In this document: one piece after another, positions 34,738 through 44,057 of the stretch
Numbering within the stretch: position 1 is the first letter of the stretch
Layout of the letters: the number at the start of each line of letters is the position of its first letter
Origin: JBAYIE01 sp965279165
GTDB lineage: Bacteria; Bacteroidota; Bacteroidia; UKL13-3
Direction: 5' to 3'
Assembly (NCBI GenBank): GCA_965279165.1
Contig: OZ257140.1
Span: forward strand, 1,488,001-1,552,000
Length of the DNA stretch: 64,000 nucleotides
Notes under the pieces: generated by a model
Told to the model about the DNA's origin: nothing
Database searches by the model: none
The model's input: only the letters and a program-made list of their open reading frames with translations
Program-made: the position numbers and the translations under genes

Positions 34738-36114
34738 ATGACAGACAAAGATTTCCATCCGGAACGAATCAAAAACGAAACTTTTACGCAAGACGAGTAC
34801 ATGGAAATGAAACGCGACTTGCTAAAACCAATCCAACATATAGGTTTATGGGGTAAGGTTTGGATAGGCTTTCTCATAGCCGTTTGCCTTGCAGGAGTTT
34901 ATGCCTATTATCTGCAGGAAACCAAAAGCAAATATGTAACGGTAAGCCTTCGCGATTATACCATGTGGGGTGTATACATCAGTAATTTCGTTTTCTTTAT
35001 TGCCCTCAGTATGATCGGTGTACTTATGTCGTCGGTTTTAAAACTCACCAATTTTCAATGGTACCGACCTCTTTCTCGTATTGCAGAAGTAGTTGCACTT
35101 GCAGCTATTTGCCTTGCCGGGGTTAGTATCGTTGTTGCCATGGGAAGACCCGACAGGCTGCATTATTTATTTATTTATGCCCGATTGCAATCCCCGATAA
35201 CGTGGGATATAATTGTAGTTATAACGTATGTTGTAGCAAGTTTGGTTTTGTTGTATATTCCAATGATTCCTTCCTTGCTTACTTGCAGAAATCATTTATC
35301 CAACAAACCAAAATGGCAAATGGCCATGTATAAATTTCTTTCCTTTGGATGGGAAGGAAATGCCGAACAATGGAAATTACTGAGAAAAGGAGTAAAGATT
35401 TTAACGATCATGATTATCCCTTTAGGCGTAGCGATTCAAACGGTAGATGCCTGGCTATTTGCTACTACTCTTCGCCCTGAATGGGACAGTACAAATTTTA
35501 GTGGATACTTTATCTCCGGTGCCTTTTTATTGGGTACAGCTGCGATGATTGTAGCAGTATATGTTTTCAGAAAAGCATATAACCTCGAAAAGTATCTTAC
35601 GGATATGCACTTCGATAAATTAGGACAAGCATTGGTACTAATGTCGAGTATTTATATATTTTTTAATATCAACGAATACTTGGTTCCTGCATATAAAATG
35701 AGTAGCATGCATGCCAATCATTTACTGGATATGTTTGTAGGAGAAGGAGCATTGATGTATTGGATGGTTGTGGTGTTTGGATTATTTGTACCTGCATTAT
35801 TGCCTTTAATTCCTGCAATGCGCAAACCGTTGCCATTATTTGTTATAGCGATTGTAACTGTTATTGCTGCCTGGTTTAAACGATATCTGATTGTAATTCC
35901 CGGCCAATTGCATACCTATCTTCCTATTCAGGATGTTCCGGAGTCGTGGACACATTATACACCTAGTTTGGTTGAGTTAACTATTGTTGGCGCAACTTTT
36001 GCAGGTATGTTATTAATCGTGACATTATTTTCAAGATTCTTCCCAATTATTTCAGTATGGGAAGTTGCAGAAGGTAAACTGGAAGGCAAGGATGAAATTA
36101 TAAACTATAAATAA
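34738..36114 (+). CDS. NrfD/PsrC-type membrane subunit
   Basis: The 458-residue protein has about nine to ten membrane helices after a charged N-terminus and aligns in character with polysulfide-reductase NrfD proteins, which bind and oxidise or reduce quinol. The order ferredoxin then NrfD with a 21-bp gap fits the family. It is longer than the basic NrfD (about 320 residues), as in ActC-like or PsrC-like forms. It likely anchors the redox module to the menaquinone pool. Confidence 0.82.
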   Translation: MTDKDFHPERIKNETFTQDEYMEMKRDLLKPIQHIGLWGKVWIGFLIAVCLAGVYAYYLQETKSKYVTVSLRDYTMWGVYISNFVFFIALSMIGVLMSSVLKLTNFQWYRPLSRIAEVVALAAICLAGVSIVVAMGRPDRLHYLFIYARLQSPITWDIIVVITYVVASLVLLYIPMIPSLLTCRNHLSNKPKWQMAMYKFLSFGWEGNAEQWKLLRKGVKILTIMIIPLGVAIQTVDAWLFATTLRPEWDSTNFSGYFISGAFLLGTAAMIVAVYVFRKAYNLEKYLTDMHFDKLGQALVLMSSIYIFFNINEYLVPAYKMSSMHANHLLDMFVGEGALMYWMVVVFGLFVPALLPLIPAMRKPLPLFVIAIVTVIAAWFKRYLIVIPGQLHTYLPIQDVPESWTHYTPSLVELTIVGATFAGMLLIVTLFSRFFPIISVWEVAEGKLEGKDEIINYK

Positions 36115-36116
36115 TC

Positions 36117-36668
36117 ATGGCTATGAAAAATATAATAAAAGCAATTTGTACCGGTATCATTCTGCTGATAGGATCAGTAGGGTTTGCACAGGAAAAATCA
36201 GCCGACATGACTATTTCATTTGAAAAAGCTGAAGATAAGAATATCTGTAAAGTCGAAGTTGTTTCTGAAGGAAAACCTGCAGCTGAAGTTGCAGTTAAAC
36301 TTTATGTGAAACGTTTGTTTGGTAATTTACCTATTGGTGAAGAAGTCGCAACAGATGAAAGCGGAGTTGCCGTTTTTGAATTTCCTAACGATATCCCATT
36401 GAATGAAGAGGGAAATTTGATAGTTTTGGCTAAGGTTGAAGATGATGAAAACTACGGTTCTTTTGATGCGGAAACAACCACAAAAATCGGTACTCCTAAA
36501 AAGGTAACTGAAATCAATGTAAATGAACGGTCGATTGCCGGCTCCGATGCACCTATATATTTTATCGTTGCATCACTTGTGGTGTTTGCAGGTATTTGGG
36601 CCGCAATTTTATATGTTGTATTACTTGTATTTAAAATTAAAAAAAGCGCTATTCAATTAAACCAATAA
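36117..36668 (+). CDS. Exported membrane-anchored protein of unknown function
   Basis: The 183-residue protein has a signal peptide (1-24, cut after FAQ), an extracytoplasmic beta-rich part (about 30-135) and one C-terminal membrane helix (IVASLVVFAGIWAAILYVV) with a short basic tail. It starts 2 bp after the NrfD stop, so it belongs to the same operon. Beta-sandwich folding is suggested by repeated alternating residues, but I do not recognise a family. ATG 36123 is an alternative start. Confidence 0.65.
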   Translation: MAMKNIIKAICTGIILLIGSVGFAQEKSADMTISFEKAEDKNICKVEVVSEGKPAAEVAVKLYVKRLFGNLPIGEEVATDESGVAVFEFPNDIPLNEEGNLIVLAKVEDDENYGSFDAETTTKIGTPKKVTEINVNERSIAGSDAPIYFIVASLVVFAGIWAAILYVVLLVFKIKKSAIQLNQ

Positions 36669-36687
36669 TAAACCAAAAATAAACAGT

Positions 36688-37101
36688 ATGAAAAATCTCA
36701 AAGTATTCTCCACAGGCTTGTTCCTATTTATTGCAGCAATGCTAATCAGTAATTTATCAATGGCCCAAAAACCTGCAGGTAAACCATGGGCAGCACCGGA
36801 TGCAGCCATAGCAAAAAAGAATCCGGTTAAGTCTGATGCAGGTACATTAAAAGAAGGCAAAGATTTGTATAACCAACATTGTAAATCCTGTCATGGTGCC
36901 AAAGGAAAAGGCGACGGAACAAAAGCAGAAAAAATAGATATCTCTTGTAATGATTTTACCACCGCCGACTTTAAAAAGAAAACCGATGGAGAGAGCTATT
37001 GGAAAACAACAGAAGGAAGAAAACCAATGCCATCGTATAAAGAAAAGTTAAGCGACAACGAAAGATGGTCGATTGTAAACTACATGCGTACGCTTAACTA
37101 A
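36688..37101 (+). CDS. Periplasmic c-type cytochrome
   Basis: The 137-residue protein has a signal peptide (1-26, cut after SMA) and one heme site C65-KSC-H69 followed by GAKGKGDG, the class I cytochrome c pattern. A Met near PMPSYKEKL is the probable second ligand, and the C-terminal helix NERWSIVNYMRTL is intact. It could receive electrons from the ferredoxin/NrfD pair. It ends at a strong terminator. Confidence 0.87.
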   Translation: MKNLKVFSTGLFLFIAAMLISNLSMAQKPAGKPWAAPDAAIAKKNPVKSDAGTLKEGKDLYNQHCKSCHGAKGKGDGTKAEKIDISCNDFTTADFKKKTDGESYWKTTEGRKPMPSYKEKLSDNERWSIVNYMRTLN

Positions 37102-37121
37102 AATAGCGGAATTGAAAAATT

Positions 37122-37169
37122 AAAGGCACTAACTGTTGCATGTACTTTGCACTGGTTAGTGCCTTTTTT
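37122..37169 (+). terminator. Intrinsic terminator after the cytochrome gene
   Basis: AAAGGCACTAAC and GTTAGTGCC form a long stem with a 21-base loop and a T-run. It closes the 32391-37101 gene run. Confidence 0.82.
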
Positions 37170-37299
37170 ATGCCTTGGTCGATAGGCATGATTTGCAAAC
37201 TACCATATACTTAGAATTGTTGGTTCTTCAACAAGTGAAATGAAAATCATGCTATAGGATAACGTTGGTCATGCTTTGATACCAAATTAATCCCAACAT

Positions 37300-37764
37300 T
37301 TGATCGTTATAATTAACGATACTGAATTGTTATTCAGAATAACCATATTGATTATCGGTGTTGTTACCATTTTTATGGTTCTTGCATTTAAATCTGCCCA
37401 GCAGAGACCCCCATGGAGAGCACCGGCATGGGCAGACACCATTCAATTTAAAGGAAATAATTCGCTAGCATTTATTGCAGCGGGTAAAAATATATACCTC
37501 GCTCAATGTATCGTTTGCCATGGCGAAAATGGAAGAGGCGATGGCGAATCCGGATTCGGATTAAGTGTTCCTCCCGGAGATTTTAACGATTCATTAACCC
37601 GAACCGAATCAGATGGTAGCCTATACTGGCAAATTACATATGGCCGCGAACCAATGCCCTCATTTCTATATAAACTAAATGAAAACCAACGTTGGCAATT
37701 GGTAGCTTATATACGCGATTTACAAAAGGTGTTTACTACAAAACAAAAAGGAAAAAAGCAATGA
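37300..37764 (+). CDS. Membrane-anchored c-type cytochrome
   Basis: The protein has one N-terminal membrane segment (ELLFRITILIIGVVTIFMVL), then a cytochrome c domain with CIVCHGENGRGDG and EPMPSFLYKL (probable Met ligand), close in pattern to the previous cytochrome. The start is uncertain: TTG 37300 or TTG 37327, since the first ATG (37372) would cut into the membrane segment. The stop overlaps the next start (ATGA at 37761). Confidence 0.75.
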   Translation: MIVIINDTELLFRITILIIGVVTIFMVLAFKSAQQRPPWRAPAWADTIQFKGNNSLAFIAAGKNIYLAQCIVCHGENGRGDGESGFGLSVPPGDFNDSLTRTESDGSLYWQITYGREPMPSFLYKLNENQRWQLVAYIRDLQKVFTTKQKGKKQ

Positions 37765-38930
37765 TTGATTTTACTTCCCATCTTAATAGAGCATGGATTT
37801 GCTTTGCATTCATAACCATTTCAAATGCAATGTTTGCACAAGAAGAAACACGACGAACAAGTGATTTGTCGGGAATCACCAAAAATGTAATTATCGGATA
37901 TGCATATTCCGATTTTGCAATAACACCAAACGATCATATTAAAACCAATTTTACACGGGTAGGATTTAGTCCTACCATGATTTGGAAATTAGGCGATAAA
38001 TTATTCTTTGAAAGTCAAATTGAATTTTACACCGATAGCCATTTGGTGATTACACAAGTAGAATACGCCAAGTTATCTTATGTACTTAACAAACATGTAA
38101 CTATCGGGATGGGGAAAATACTTACGCCATTTGGTACTTACACCGAACGATTTGAAGCACCTTTCATAGAAAGAATGCCAAATGCCCCAATAGGATTCAG
38201 GCATAAAGACGGTTGGCCCAATACCGGTCCGGTTGGCTCAGAAATGGGACTCGATATACGTGGAGGAATGCATGTTGGAGATGCAAAAATGAATTATGTG
38301 ATCTATTTTTCGAATGGGGCAAAATTACATGATGGAACCACAGAGCCTAAATTAGCAGGTGCTGTTGAATATGAAAATTTCTTTGACAACAATTCAAATA
38401 AAGCAGTTGGATGGCGATTGGGTTATTTGCCACTTTCCAATTCATCGCTTGAAATTGGTGTTTCTTCCAATTACAGCATTGCCGGCACAGTGAATACAAA
38501 ATACGAAAATGTTGCAGCAACAGCCTATGCATTCGACCTCTCTTACCATAAATCATTTCCCAAATTAAAAACTATTGTGAACCTGAAAGGTCAATTAAAC
38601 TACTTACATGTTGATGATGCCGATTATTTGGATGAAGGTGGATTAAACTATACTTTTAAAAACGAAAGCTATATTTATTACACGCGACTTTCTTTGCGTC
38701 CGGCATACCTACATAATAAATTTATTAAAAGAACGGAATTCCTGGTTCGCTACAATTATGCCTCCCTCGCAAAAGATGCCCATTGGGGTGGTACAACAAC
38801 AAGAACAGATGTAGGTATTGCCTATTGGCTAAGCGTTCGTACAGGTTTACGTATTGCTTATGAAATTACTGAGTATCCCGGTAACCATAAAGAAGAAGTT
38901 ATTTTAATGCGATTTGTAACCGGATTTTAA
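37761..38930 (+). CDS. Outer membrane porin-like beta-barrel protein
   Basis: The 389-residue protein begins at ATG 37761 with a signal peptide (cut near MFAQ); the frame extends further up but the ATG overlaps the preceding stop, as in operons. The body is a succession of amphipathic strands (VIIGYAYSDFAIT, HVTIGMGKILTPFGTY, TGLRIAYEITEYPG) ending in MRFVTGF, typical of a porin. The mention of GKILTPFGTYTERF resembles phosphate/other-anion porin-like families of Bacteroidota. Substrate unknown. Confidence 0.72.
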   Translation: MIDFTSHLNRAWICFAFITISNAMFAQEETRRTSDLSGITKNVIIGYAYSDFAITPNDHIKTNFTRVGFSPTMIWKLGDKLFFESQIEFYTDSHLVITQVEYAKLSYVLNKHVTIGMGKILTPFGTYTERFEAPFIERMPNAPIGFRHKDGWPNTGPVGSEMGLDIRGGMHVGDAKMNYVIYFSNGAKLHDGTTEPKLAGAVEYENFFDNNSNKAVGWRLGYLPLSNSSLEIGVSSNYSIAGTVNTKYENVAATAYAFDLSYHKSFPKLKTIVNLKGQLNYLHVDDADYLDEGGLNYTFKNESYIYYTRLSLRPAYLHNKFIKRTEFLVRYNYASLAKDAHWGGTTTRTDVGIAYWLSVRTGLRIAYEITEYPGNHKEEVILMRFVTGF

Positions 38931-39212
38931 ATGAAGTGGATTATGAAAAAATTAATTAGCGGAATATTATTGCTTGCATTGTTAGTCAGCATTCTTTCAA
39001 CAACACAAAGTTGCAAAACTTCTTTAGCAGTACAGGAAAAAACCGGATCGGTATTGTGGAGTGAAAATTGCTCCCGTTGTCATTATTCACCGGACCCTGA
39101 AGATTATAACGATGCCCAATGGGAAGTAATTGCTATGCATATGCGCGTTCGAACAAACTTAACCGAAGAAGAATCGGATAGGATTACGAAATTTCTACAA
39201 GACTCAAATTAG
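38931..39212 (+). CDS. Small heme-binding lipoprotein
   Basis: The 93-residue protein has a hydrophobic signal ending in STTQSC (probable lipidation Cys) and one heme motif, NCSRCHYSPDP. The remaining helix (NLTEEESDRITKFLQDS) follows the cytochrome pattern. ATG 38943 (MKKLISGILLL) is an alternative and looks more natural. It follows the porin directly, so the cytochrome, barrel and lipoprotein form one set. Confidence 0.72.
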   Translation: MKWIMKKLISGILLLALLVSILSTTQSCKTSLAVQEKTGSVLWSENCSRCHYSPDPEDYNDAQWEVIAMHMRVRTNLTEEESDRITKFLQDSN

Positions 39213-39275
39213 TTATAAGATATGAGTTATAAGATATGAGTTATAAGATATGAGTTATAAGATATGAGTTATAAG
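39211..39275. repeat. Tandem repeat of a 14-bp word
   Basis: AGTTATAAGATATG is repeated four times exactly (39211-39266) followed by AGTTATAAG. Degenerate reverse-complement copies (CTTATAACTTATATCTTATA and following) lie at 39686-39720, on the other side of the four-helix-bundle gene. Confidence 0.9.
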
Positions 39276-39316
39276 TGATTGCAAGGACCTAAATACTTAT
39301 TGATGACTAATTCGTT

Positions 39317-39676
39317 TTAGCTTGTTAGTTTTCTTTTTGAAGTAATAATAGAACTGCGTAGCATTTTAAGAATTTGCAAACAATTGTCTTGAAATTGGAT
39401 TAATTCTTCCTTATTTGAGATACCGGATTCTGCTAATAATTCTAGCCAATAGATTGTTTCGTCACATTCTTTTTGTGAAATCGAAAGTTTATGAATAAAA
39501 TCTTTGTTGGACTCTGCATTTTGTGCTTCTCGAATCAATGCACCAATTGCTGTACCACTTCGCAAGATTTGATTACTGATAATGAATTCCTTTTTACTTA
39601 ACTGAAGATGACGACTAAGCTTGATGATTTCTACAGCAAAAGCAAAGCTCTTAACCGCTAGTATACTTTTATTCAT
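39317..39676 (-). CDS. Four helix bundle protein (S23/IVP-like)
   Basis: The 119-residue protein starts with KSILAVKSFAFAVEIIKLSR and continues LSKKEFIISNQILRSGTAIG ALIREAQNAESNKDFIHKLS, the pattern of the 23S rRNA intervening-sequence-type four-helix-bundle family (TIGR02436). These are common in Bacteroidota, mostly as free chromosomal genes; function is unclear. It is flanked by inverted copies of a short tandem repeat. Confidence 0.85.
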   Translation of the reverse strand: MNKSILAVKSFAFAVEIIKLSRHLQLSKKEFIISNQILRSGTAIGALIREAQNAESNKDFIHKLSISQKECDETIYWLELLAESGISNKEELIQFQDNCLQILKMLRSSIITSKRKLTS

Positions 39677-39685
39677 AGGCAGAAT

Positions 39686-39720
39686 CTTATAACTTATATC
39701 TTATATCTCATAACTTATAT
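39686..39720. repeat. Inverted, degenerate copies of the 14-bp word
   Basis: This segment is CTTATAACTTATATCTTATA followed by TCTCATAACTTATAT. Its reverse complement resembles the AGTTATAAGATATG units found at 39211-39275. The two tracts bracket the four-helix-bundle gene. Confidence 0.7.
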
Positions 39721-39727
39721 CTATAAA

Positions 39728-40093
39728 TTAATCTATGTCCCAGCAATCATACAACTTATTAATTAGTTGGTTTTCGTGGTCTTGCATGGTTTCGTCGGCC
39801 ATGGCTACATCCATGGCAAAACGGGTGATGGTATGGCGTTCGTCGGAAGAACTGATGGCATAAAAGTGTTCGGCCGTTTCAACAAAATGACTTTCTCTCT
39901 CTTCGGCAGGTAAGGCTTTTAGGAATGCTTGCTCTTTTATTAAATCAATATTGTCGTTAAAATGATCATTTAAAAAATCAATAACTACATCGTGTTCGGT
40001 AGGGTGTAAATGATTATCTGCAAGGGATAACAACATCAGGAGGTGAAAACCAGCCTCTGTCTTATTCATCTTTTTTATAAACTGGGTAGGCAT
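39728..40093 (-). CDS. TerB-like domain protein
   Basis: The 121-residue all-helical protein has LADNHLHPTEHDVVIDFLND and VAMADETMQDHENQLINKLYD, the acidic repeats typical of TerB-like (tellurite-resistance-B) folds, which can bind metal. No other Ter genes are near. ATG 40069 (MNKTEAG) is an alternative start. Role unknown. Confidence 0.65.
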   Translation of the reverse strand: MPTQFIKKMNKTEAGFHLLMLLSLADNHLHPTEHDVVIDFLNDHFNDNIDLIKEQAFLKALPAEERESHFVETAEHFYAISSSDERHTITRFAMDVAMADETMQDHENQLINKLYDCWDID

Positions 40094-40190
40094 AATAATT
40101 TTTATCTAGGGCAATGAAGGTAAAATAAATATTTAAGTACACCAATTAATATTCCATAATTTTTCGTTTTTATACCGTTCCACTTTCGAT

Positions 40191-40198
40191 TAAGTTTG
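40191..40198 (+). promoter_or_regulatory. Possible -7 element upstream of the PLP enzyme gene
   Basis: TAAGTTTG fits TAnnTTTG and is 20 bp before the ATG at 40219. No TTG is found at the usual distance upstream. Confidence 0.3.
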
Positions 40199-40218
40199 CA
40201 GCCATTTAATTAAGCAGT

Positions 40219-41358
40219 ATGAAATTCGGAACAAAAGCTATACATGCCGGACAAGAGCCCGACCCAACAACAGGTGCAGTAATGACCCCTATTTACCAAA
40301 CTTCGACCTTTTGGCAAGAAAGTCCGGGTAAACACAAGGGATATGCCTATGCAAGAGGTAAAAATCCAACCCGTACCGCATTAGAAAACTGCCTGGCAGC
40401 ACTCGAAAACGCTACGTTCGGATTGTGTTTCAGCAGTGGAATGGGTGCAACTGATGCGGTAATAAAACTATTAAAGCCGGGAGATGAAGTAATTACAGGA
40501 AACGACTTATATGGAGGAACTTATCGGATGTTTACCAAAGTATTTGCCAATTTCGGTATAAAATTTCATTTCATTGATTTGTATGATGCAGCCAATATCG
40601 AGAAGTATATTAATGCCAATACCAAACTGCTTTGGATAGAAACTCCAACCAATCCTACCATGCAGATTATTGATATTGAAGCATGTGCTATAATTGCTAA
40701 AAAGCACAAATTAACCTTAGCGGTCGACAATACTTTTGCGTCACCATACCTTCAAAACCCTTTGGATTTAGGTGCTGATATTGTTATGCATAGTGTAACC
40801 AAATATCTCGGTGGACATAGCGATGTAATTATGGGTGCATTGCTCACCAACGATAAAACCATTTACGAACAACTGGCTTTTATCCATAATTCGTGTGGGG
40901 CAACACCGGGTCCGATGGACAGTTTTCTGGTATTGCGTGGACTAAAAACCTTGCACCTGCGTATGAAAGCACATTGTGCTAATGGAAAAGCAATTGCTGA
41001 ATATTTAAAAAATCACCCGAAAATTGAAAAAGTTTATTGGCCGGGTTTTACTGATCATCCAAATCATGCGATTGCAAAAAAACAAATGCGAGATTTTGGT
41101 GGTATGATTTCGATAGTATTAAAAGGGGCAGATTTACAGGAAACGTTTAGGATAGCTTCTTCTTTCAAAGTATTTACACTTGCTGAAAGTTTAGGAGGTG
41201 TTGAATCATTGATTAACCATCCTGCAACCATGACACATGCTTCTATTCCAAAAGAAGAAAGAGAGAAAGCAGGTGTTGTAGATAATCTCTTGCGCTTGAG
41301 TGTAGGGGTTGAAGATGTGGAGGATTTATTGGAAGATTTGAAAACCGTGTTGGCATAA
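40219..41358 (+). CDS. Cys/Met-metabolism PLP enzyme (cystathionine gamma-synthase/lyase type)
   Basis: The 379-residue protein has the family's YARGKNPTRTALE, the phosphate-binding FSSGMGATDA, DNTFASPYLQNPLDLGAD and the PLP-lysine motif SVTKYLGGHSD. The C-terminus LSVGVEDVEDLLEDL is complete. The family includes cystathionine gamma-synthase, gamma-lyase and beta-lyase, which cannot be separated by eye. The gene is followed 12 bp later by a membrane-protein gene. Confidence 0.87.
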   Translation: MKFGTKAIHAGQEPDPTTGAVMTPIYQTSTFWQESPGKHKGYAYARGKNPTRTALENCLAALENATFGLCFSSGMGATDAVIKLLKPGDEVITGNDLYGGTYRMFTKVFANFGIKFHFIDLYDAANIEKYINANTKLLWIETPTNPTMQIIDIEACAIIAKKHKLTLAVDNTFASPYLQNPLDLGADIVMHSVTKYLGGHSDVIMGALLTNDKTIYEQLAFIHNSCGATPGPMDSFLVLRGLKTLHLRMKAHCANGKAIAEYLKNHPKIEKVYWPGFTDHPNHAIAKKQMRDFGGMISIVLKGADLQETFRIASSFKVFTLAESLGGVESLINHPATMTHASIPKEEREKAGVVDNLLRLSVGVEDVEDLLEDLKTVLA

Positions 41359-41370
41359 GAATAACTGCCC

Positions 41371-43029
41371 ATGATTGCAGGATTACTGCTCATACTTTAT
41401 ATCCTATTAATTTCCTGGCTAACCGGCTTGGTATTCCAATCGGTAATAGTTCGGGTAACCCGAGATACAATTTTTTTTATACATCCGGTAATAACCACCA
41501 TTAGTGGTTTGGCTACGCTTGGGGTTTTATTGCAAATCAGTCATTTATTTATACCGATAAACCATTGGGTGCATGTTGGAATATGGATAATCATTGGGAT
41601 ATTTTTGATCATAGAAAAGCGCAGTTTTCATACAAACACAAAACTTACCTTTGAATGGTTTTATACCAAGAAGTGGTTTGGATTGTGGGCTTTGGTTTTA
41701 TTGTTGGTAGCTTTGTTAAATTTAGTTGGAAGGGCCGGTGTTGGCGACATTGCAGATTATCATTTACAGGCAATTCAATGGAACGAAAAGTATACTGTAA
41801 TTAATGGATTAGGTAATTTAAGGCGTCAGCTTGGCAATAACTCAAATTGGTTTTTACTCCATGCGTTTTCCGGATTTTCGTTTCTTGAACTGAAATCTGC
41901 CTATATTTTAAATACTGTTTTATTCCTACTTGCCGGTGTCTATTTTTATCCCTATCCAAACCGTTCAAATGCAATCCTCAAAGGTTTCATTCTGGTGTAT
42001 GTGGTATTAATGGCATTCAGGAAATATGTAGGAGCTGTTACCAACGATTATCCAATTACCATTATTACTTTAATCGTGTTTACGGAATGGCTGGAAAACA
42101 AACAAGAAAATATCCGGTCATTGTTTATCTTATTTTGGATTATACTAATACTTCCAACTTTTAAATTATCGGCTATTGGTTTGCTCTGTATACTTCCCTG
42201 GTATATTTACAAACAATGGAAAGAACAGGCTCCGCTGAAACATTTCTTTTTACTATTTGCCTTACTTGTTATCATTTATTTACCATGGATAATTACCAAT
42301 TATTTCCAATCAGGCTACTTGGTATATCCAATTGAATTTACAGGTTTTCTGCATCCTGAATGGCAGATGAATCCATCTGTATTGCAATTTGAAAGAAACA
42401 TCAATATAGCCAATGAAAGAATTCCCGGTATGCCCGTAAGTGAAGTTTTAAACTATTCGTTCTCACAATGGTTTCCAATCTGGCTAATCAAATTGGATTT
42501 CTTCAGTAAATTATTATTGTTGCTTTTTTCCGGTTCCGTTTTTTTTCAATTTATTCGATTGGTAACCGGTAAAATTAACCTCAGAAATTCCTTATTTTCT
42601 GCCAAAGGTATTCTCCTTATTACCATCATGGCCGGTATGACAATCTGGTTTCTTAATGCACCGGCTACCCGATTTGTATTTGGCTACTTGGTATTTTTTA
42701 TCGGGTTAAATCTGCAGATTATCTTTGCAAAGAGTAGGTATCACATTCGCATTATACATATTCGTGCTGCTTGTTTGCTTATTTTATGTATAACAGGTGG
42801 TATATTTATGATTCAGTACTTGCCAAAAGCAAAATTATTGGAACAGCTAAAAACGCCTCAACCCTATTCAAACCAAATAATGCAAAAAGTTAAAATTGGC
42901 AATGGATTTATTAATCGCCCGGGTGCAGGAGAGCAATGCTGGGATAGTCCGTTGCCTTGTAGTTCTGAATTCGACAGCACCTTACAATGGCGGTCCCCAA
43001 ATCCCGAAGATGGTTTTTCAATAAAATAA
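41371..43029 (+). CDS. LIC_10190-family polytopic membrane protein
   Basis: The 552-residue protein has about twelve membrane helices and a large soluble loop; NLVGRAGVGDIADYHLQAIQ and KYVGAVTNDYPITI resemble GT-C-like and LIC_10190 membrane proteins, possibly acting on lipid-linked sugars. The C-terminal tail (residues about 500-552) is soluble and Cys-containing (GEQCWDSPLPC). Function unknown; the family match is from pattern, not search. Confidence 0.6.
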   Translation: MIAGLLLILYILLISWLTGLVFQSVIVRVTRDTIFFIHPVITTISGLATLGVLLQISHLFIPINHWVHVGIWIIIGIFLIIEKRSFHTNTKLTFEWFYTKKWFGLWALVLLLVALLNLVGRAGVGDIADYHLQAIQWNEKYTVINGLGNLRRQLGNNSNWFLLHAFSGFSFLELKSAYILNTVLFLLAGVYFYPYPNRSNAILKGFILVYVVLMAFRKYVGAVTNDYPITIITLIVFTEWLENKQENIRSLFILFWIILILPTFKLSAIGLLCILPWYIYKQWKEQAPLKHFFLLFALLVIIYLPWIITNYFQSGYLVYPIEFTGFLHPEWQMNPSVLQFERNINIANERIPGMPVSEVLNYSFSQWFPIWLIKLDFFSKLLLLLFSGSVFFQFIRLVTGKINLRNSLFSAKGILLITIMAGMTIWFLNAPATRFVFGYLVFFIGLNLQIIFAKSRYHIRIIHIRAACLLILCITGGIFMIQYLPKAKLLEQLKTPQPYSNQIMQKVKIGNGFINRPGAGEQCWDSPLPCSSEFDSTLQWRSPNPEDGFSIK

Positions 43030-43083
43030 TCGGAAGAAACTTTAACTAACTTTATTTAATATCGCACTACAAAAGAAACACGC

Positions 43084-44016
43084 ATGTCAACAGAAAAGAT
43101 ACTTATACTTGGTGCCAATGGTCAGATTGGACTAGAGCTTGCAGAAACCTGCAGAGGAATTTATGGGGAAGACAATGTAGTTACATCCGACATTAAACCC
43201 TTGCAAACTCCGCATGGTATCTACGAACAACTGGATGTAATGAACAAAGATGGCATGTATGAAATCATTAAAAGACATCAGATAACCCAGGTTTATTTGC
43301 TTGCAGCCTTGCTATCGGCCACGGCAGAACAAAAACCTAAATCTGCCTGGAATCTGAACATGGAAGGTTTATTTAATGTTTTGGATGCTGCCAAAGAAGG
43401 AATTATAAAAAAAGTTTATTGGCCAAGCTCTATTGCGGTATTTGGACCAACCACCCCAAGTGATAATACACCTCAATATACCGTAATGGAACCAAATACC
43501 ATTTATGGAATCAGCAAACAGGCAGGTGAACGATTTTGTGAATATTATCACCAGAAATATGGAGTGGATGTAAGAAGCATCCGTTACCCCGGATTAATCG
43601 GATACAAATCTGCTCCCGGTGGCGGAACTACAGATTATGCAGTACATATTTACCATGAAGCATTAAAAACAAAATCATACGAGTGTTTTTTAAGTGAGCA
43701 TACCACCCTCCCAATGATGTATATGCCGGATGCTTTGCGTGCAACCTTAGAATTGATGGAAGCTCCTGCAGCTTCTGTTAAAATCCGCAGCAGTTACAAT
43801 GTTGCCGGTGTAAGTTTTAGTCCTAAAGAAATTGCCGACAGCATTCGCAAATATATTCCTGACTTTACCATTACTTACAAACCAGATTTCCGTCAGGCTA
43901 TTGCCGACAGCTGGCCGCATAGTATTAATGATAAAGAAGCGAGGGAAGATTGGGGCTGGAAAACCAAATACGACTTAGATGGGATGACAAAAGACATGTT
44001 GGATAACTTGAAATAG
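43084..44016 (+). CDS. SDR-type L-threonine 3-dehydrogenase
   Basis: The 310-residue protein has ILILGANGQIG (6-16) as NAD loop, the PSSIAVFGP active-site segment, YGISKQAGE (Tyr-x3-Lys) and the GYKSAPGGGTTDYAVHIYHE stretch that distinguishes threonine dehydrogenase-like epimerases from sugar epimerases. It would oxidise L-threonine to 2-amino-3-ketobutyrate. Related sugar epimerases remain possible but less likely. Confidence 0.85.
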   Translation: MSTEKILILGANGQIGLELAETCRGIYGEDNVVTSDIKPLQTPHGIYEQLDVMNKDGMYEIIKRHQITQVYLLAALLSATAEQKPKSAWNLNMEGLFNVLDAAKEGIIKKVYWPSSIAVFGPTTPSDNTPQYTVMEPNTIYGISKQAGERFCEYYHQKYGVDVRSIRYPGLIGYKSAPGGGTTDYAVHIYHEALKTKSYECFLSEHTTLPMMYMPDALRATLELMEAPAASVKIRSSYNVAGVSFSPKEIADSIRKYIPDFTITYKPDFRQAIADSWPHSINDKEAREDWGWKTKYDLDGMTKDMLDNLK

Positions 44017-44057
44017 ATAGAACAAAATTCACCCAATCGATATACAGGCTATTTCGT

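Noticed and set aside
39211..39720. Attachment sites of an integrated element
   Set aside because: The repeats are low-complexity and inverted, not direct, and no integrase or transposase lies between them.
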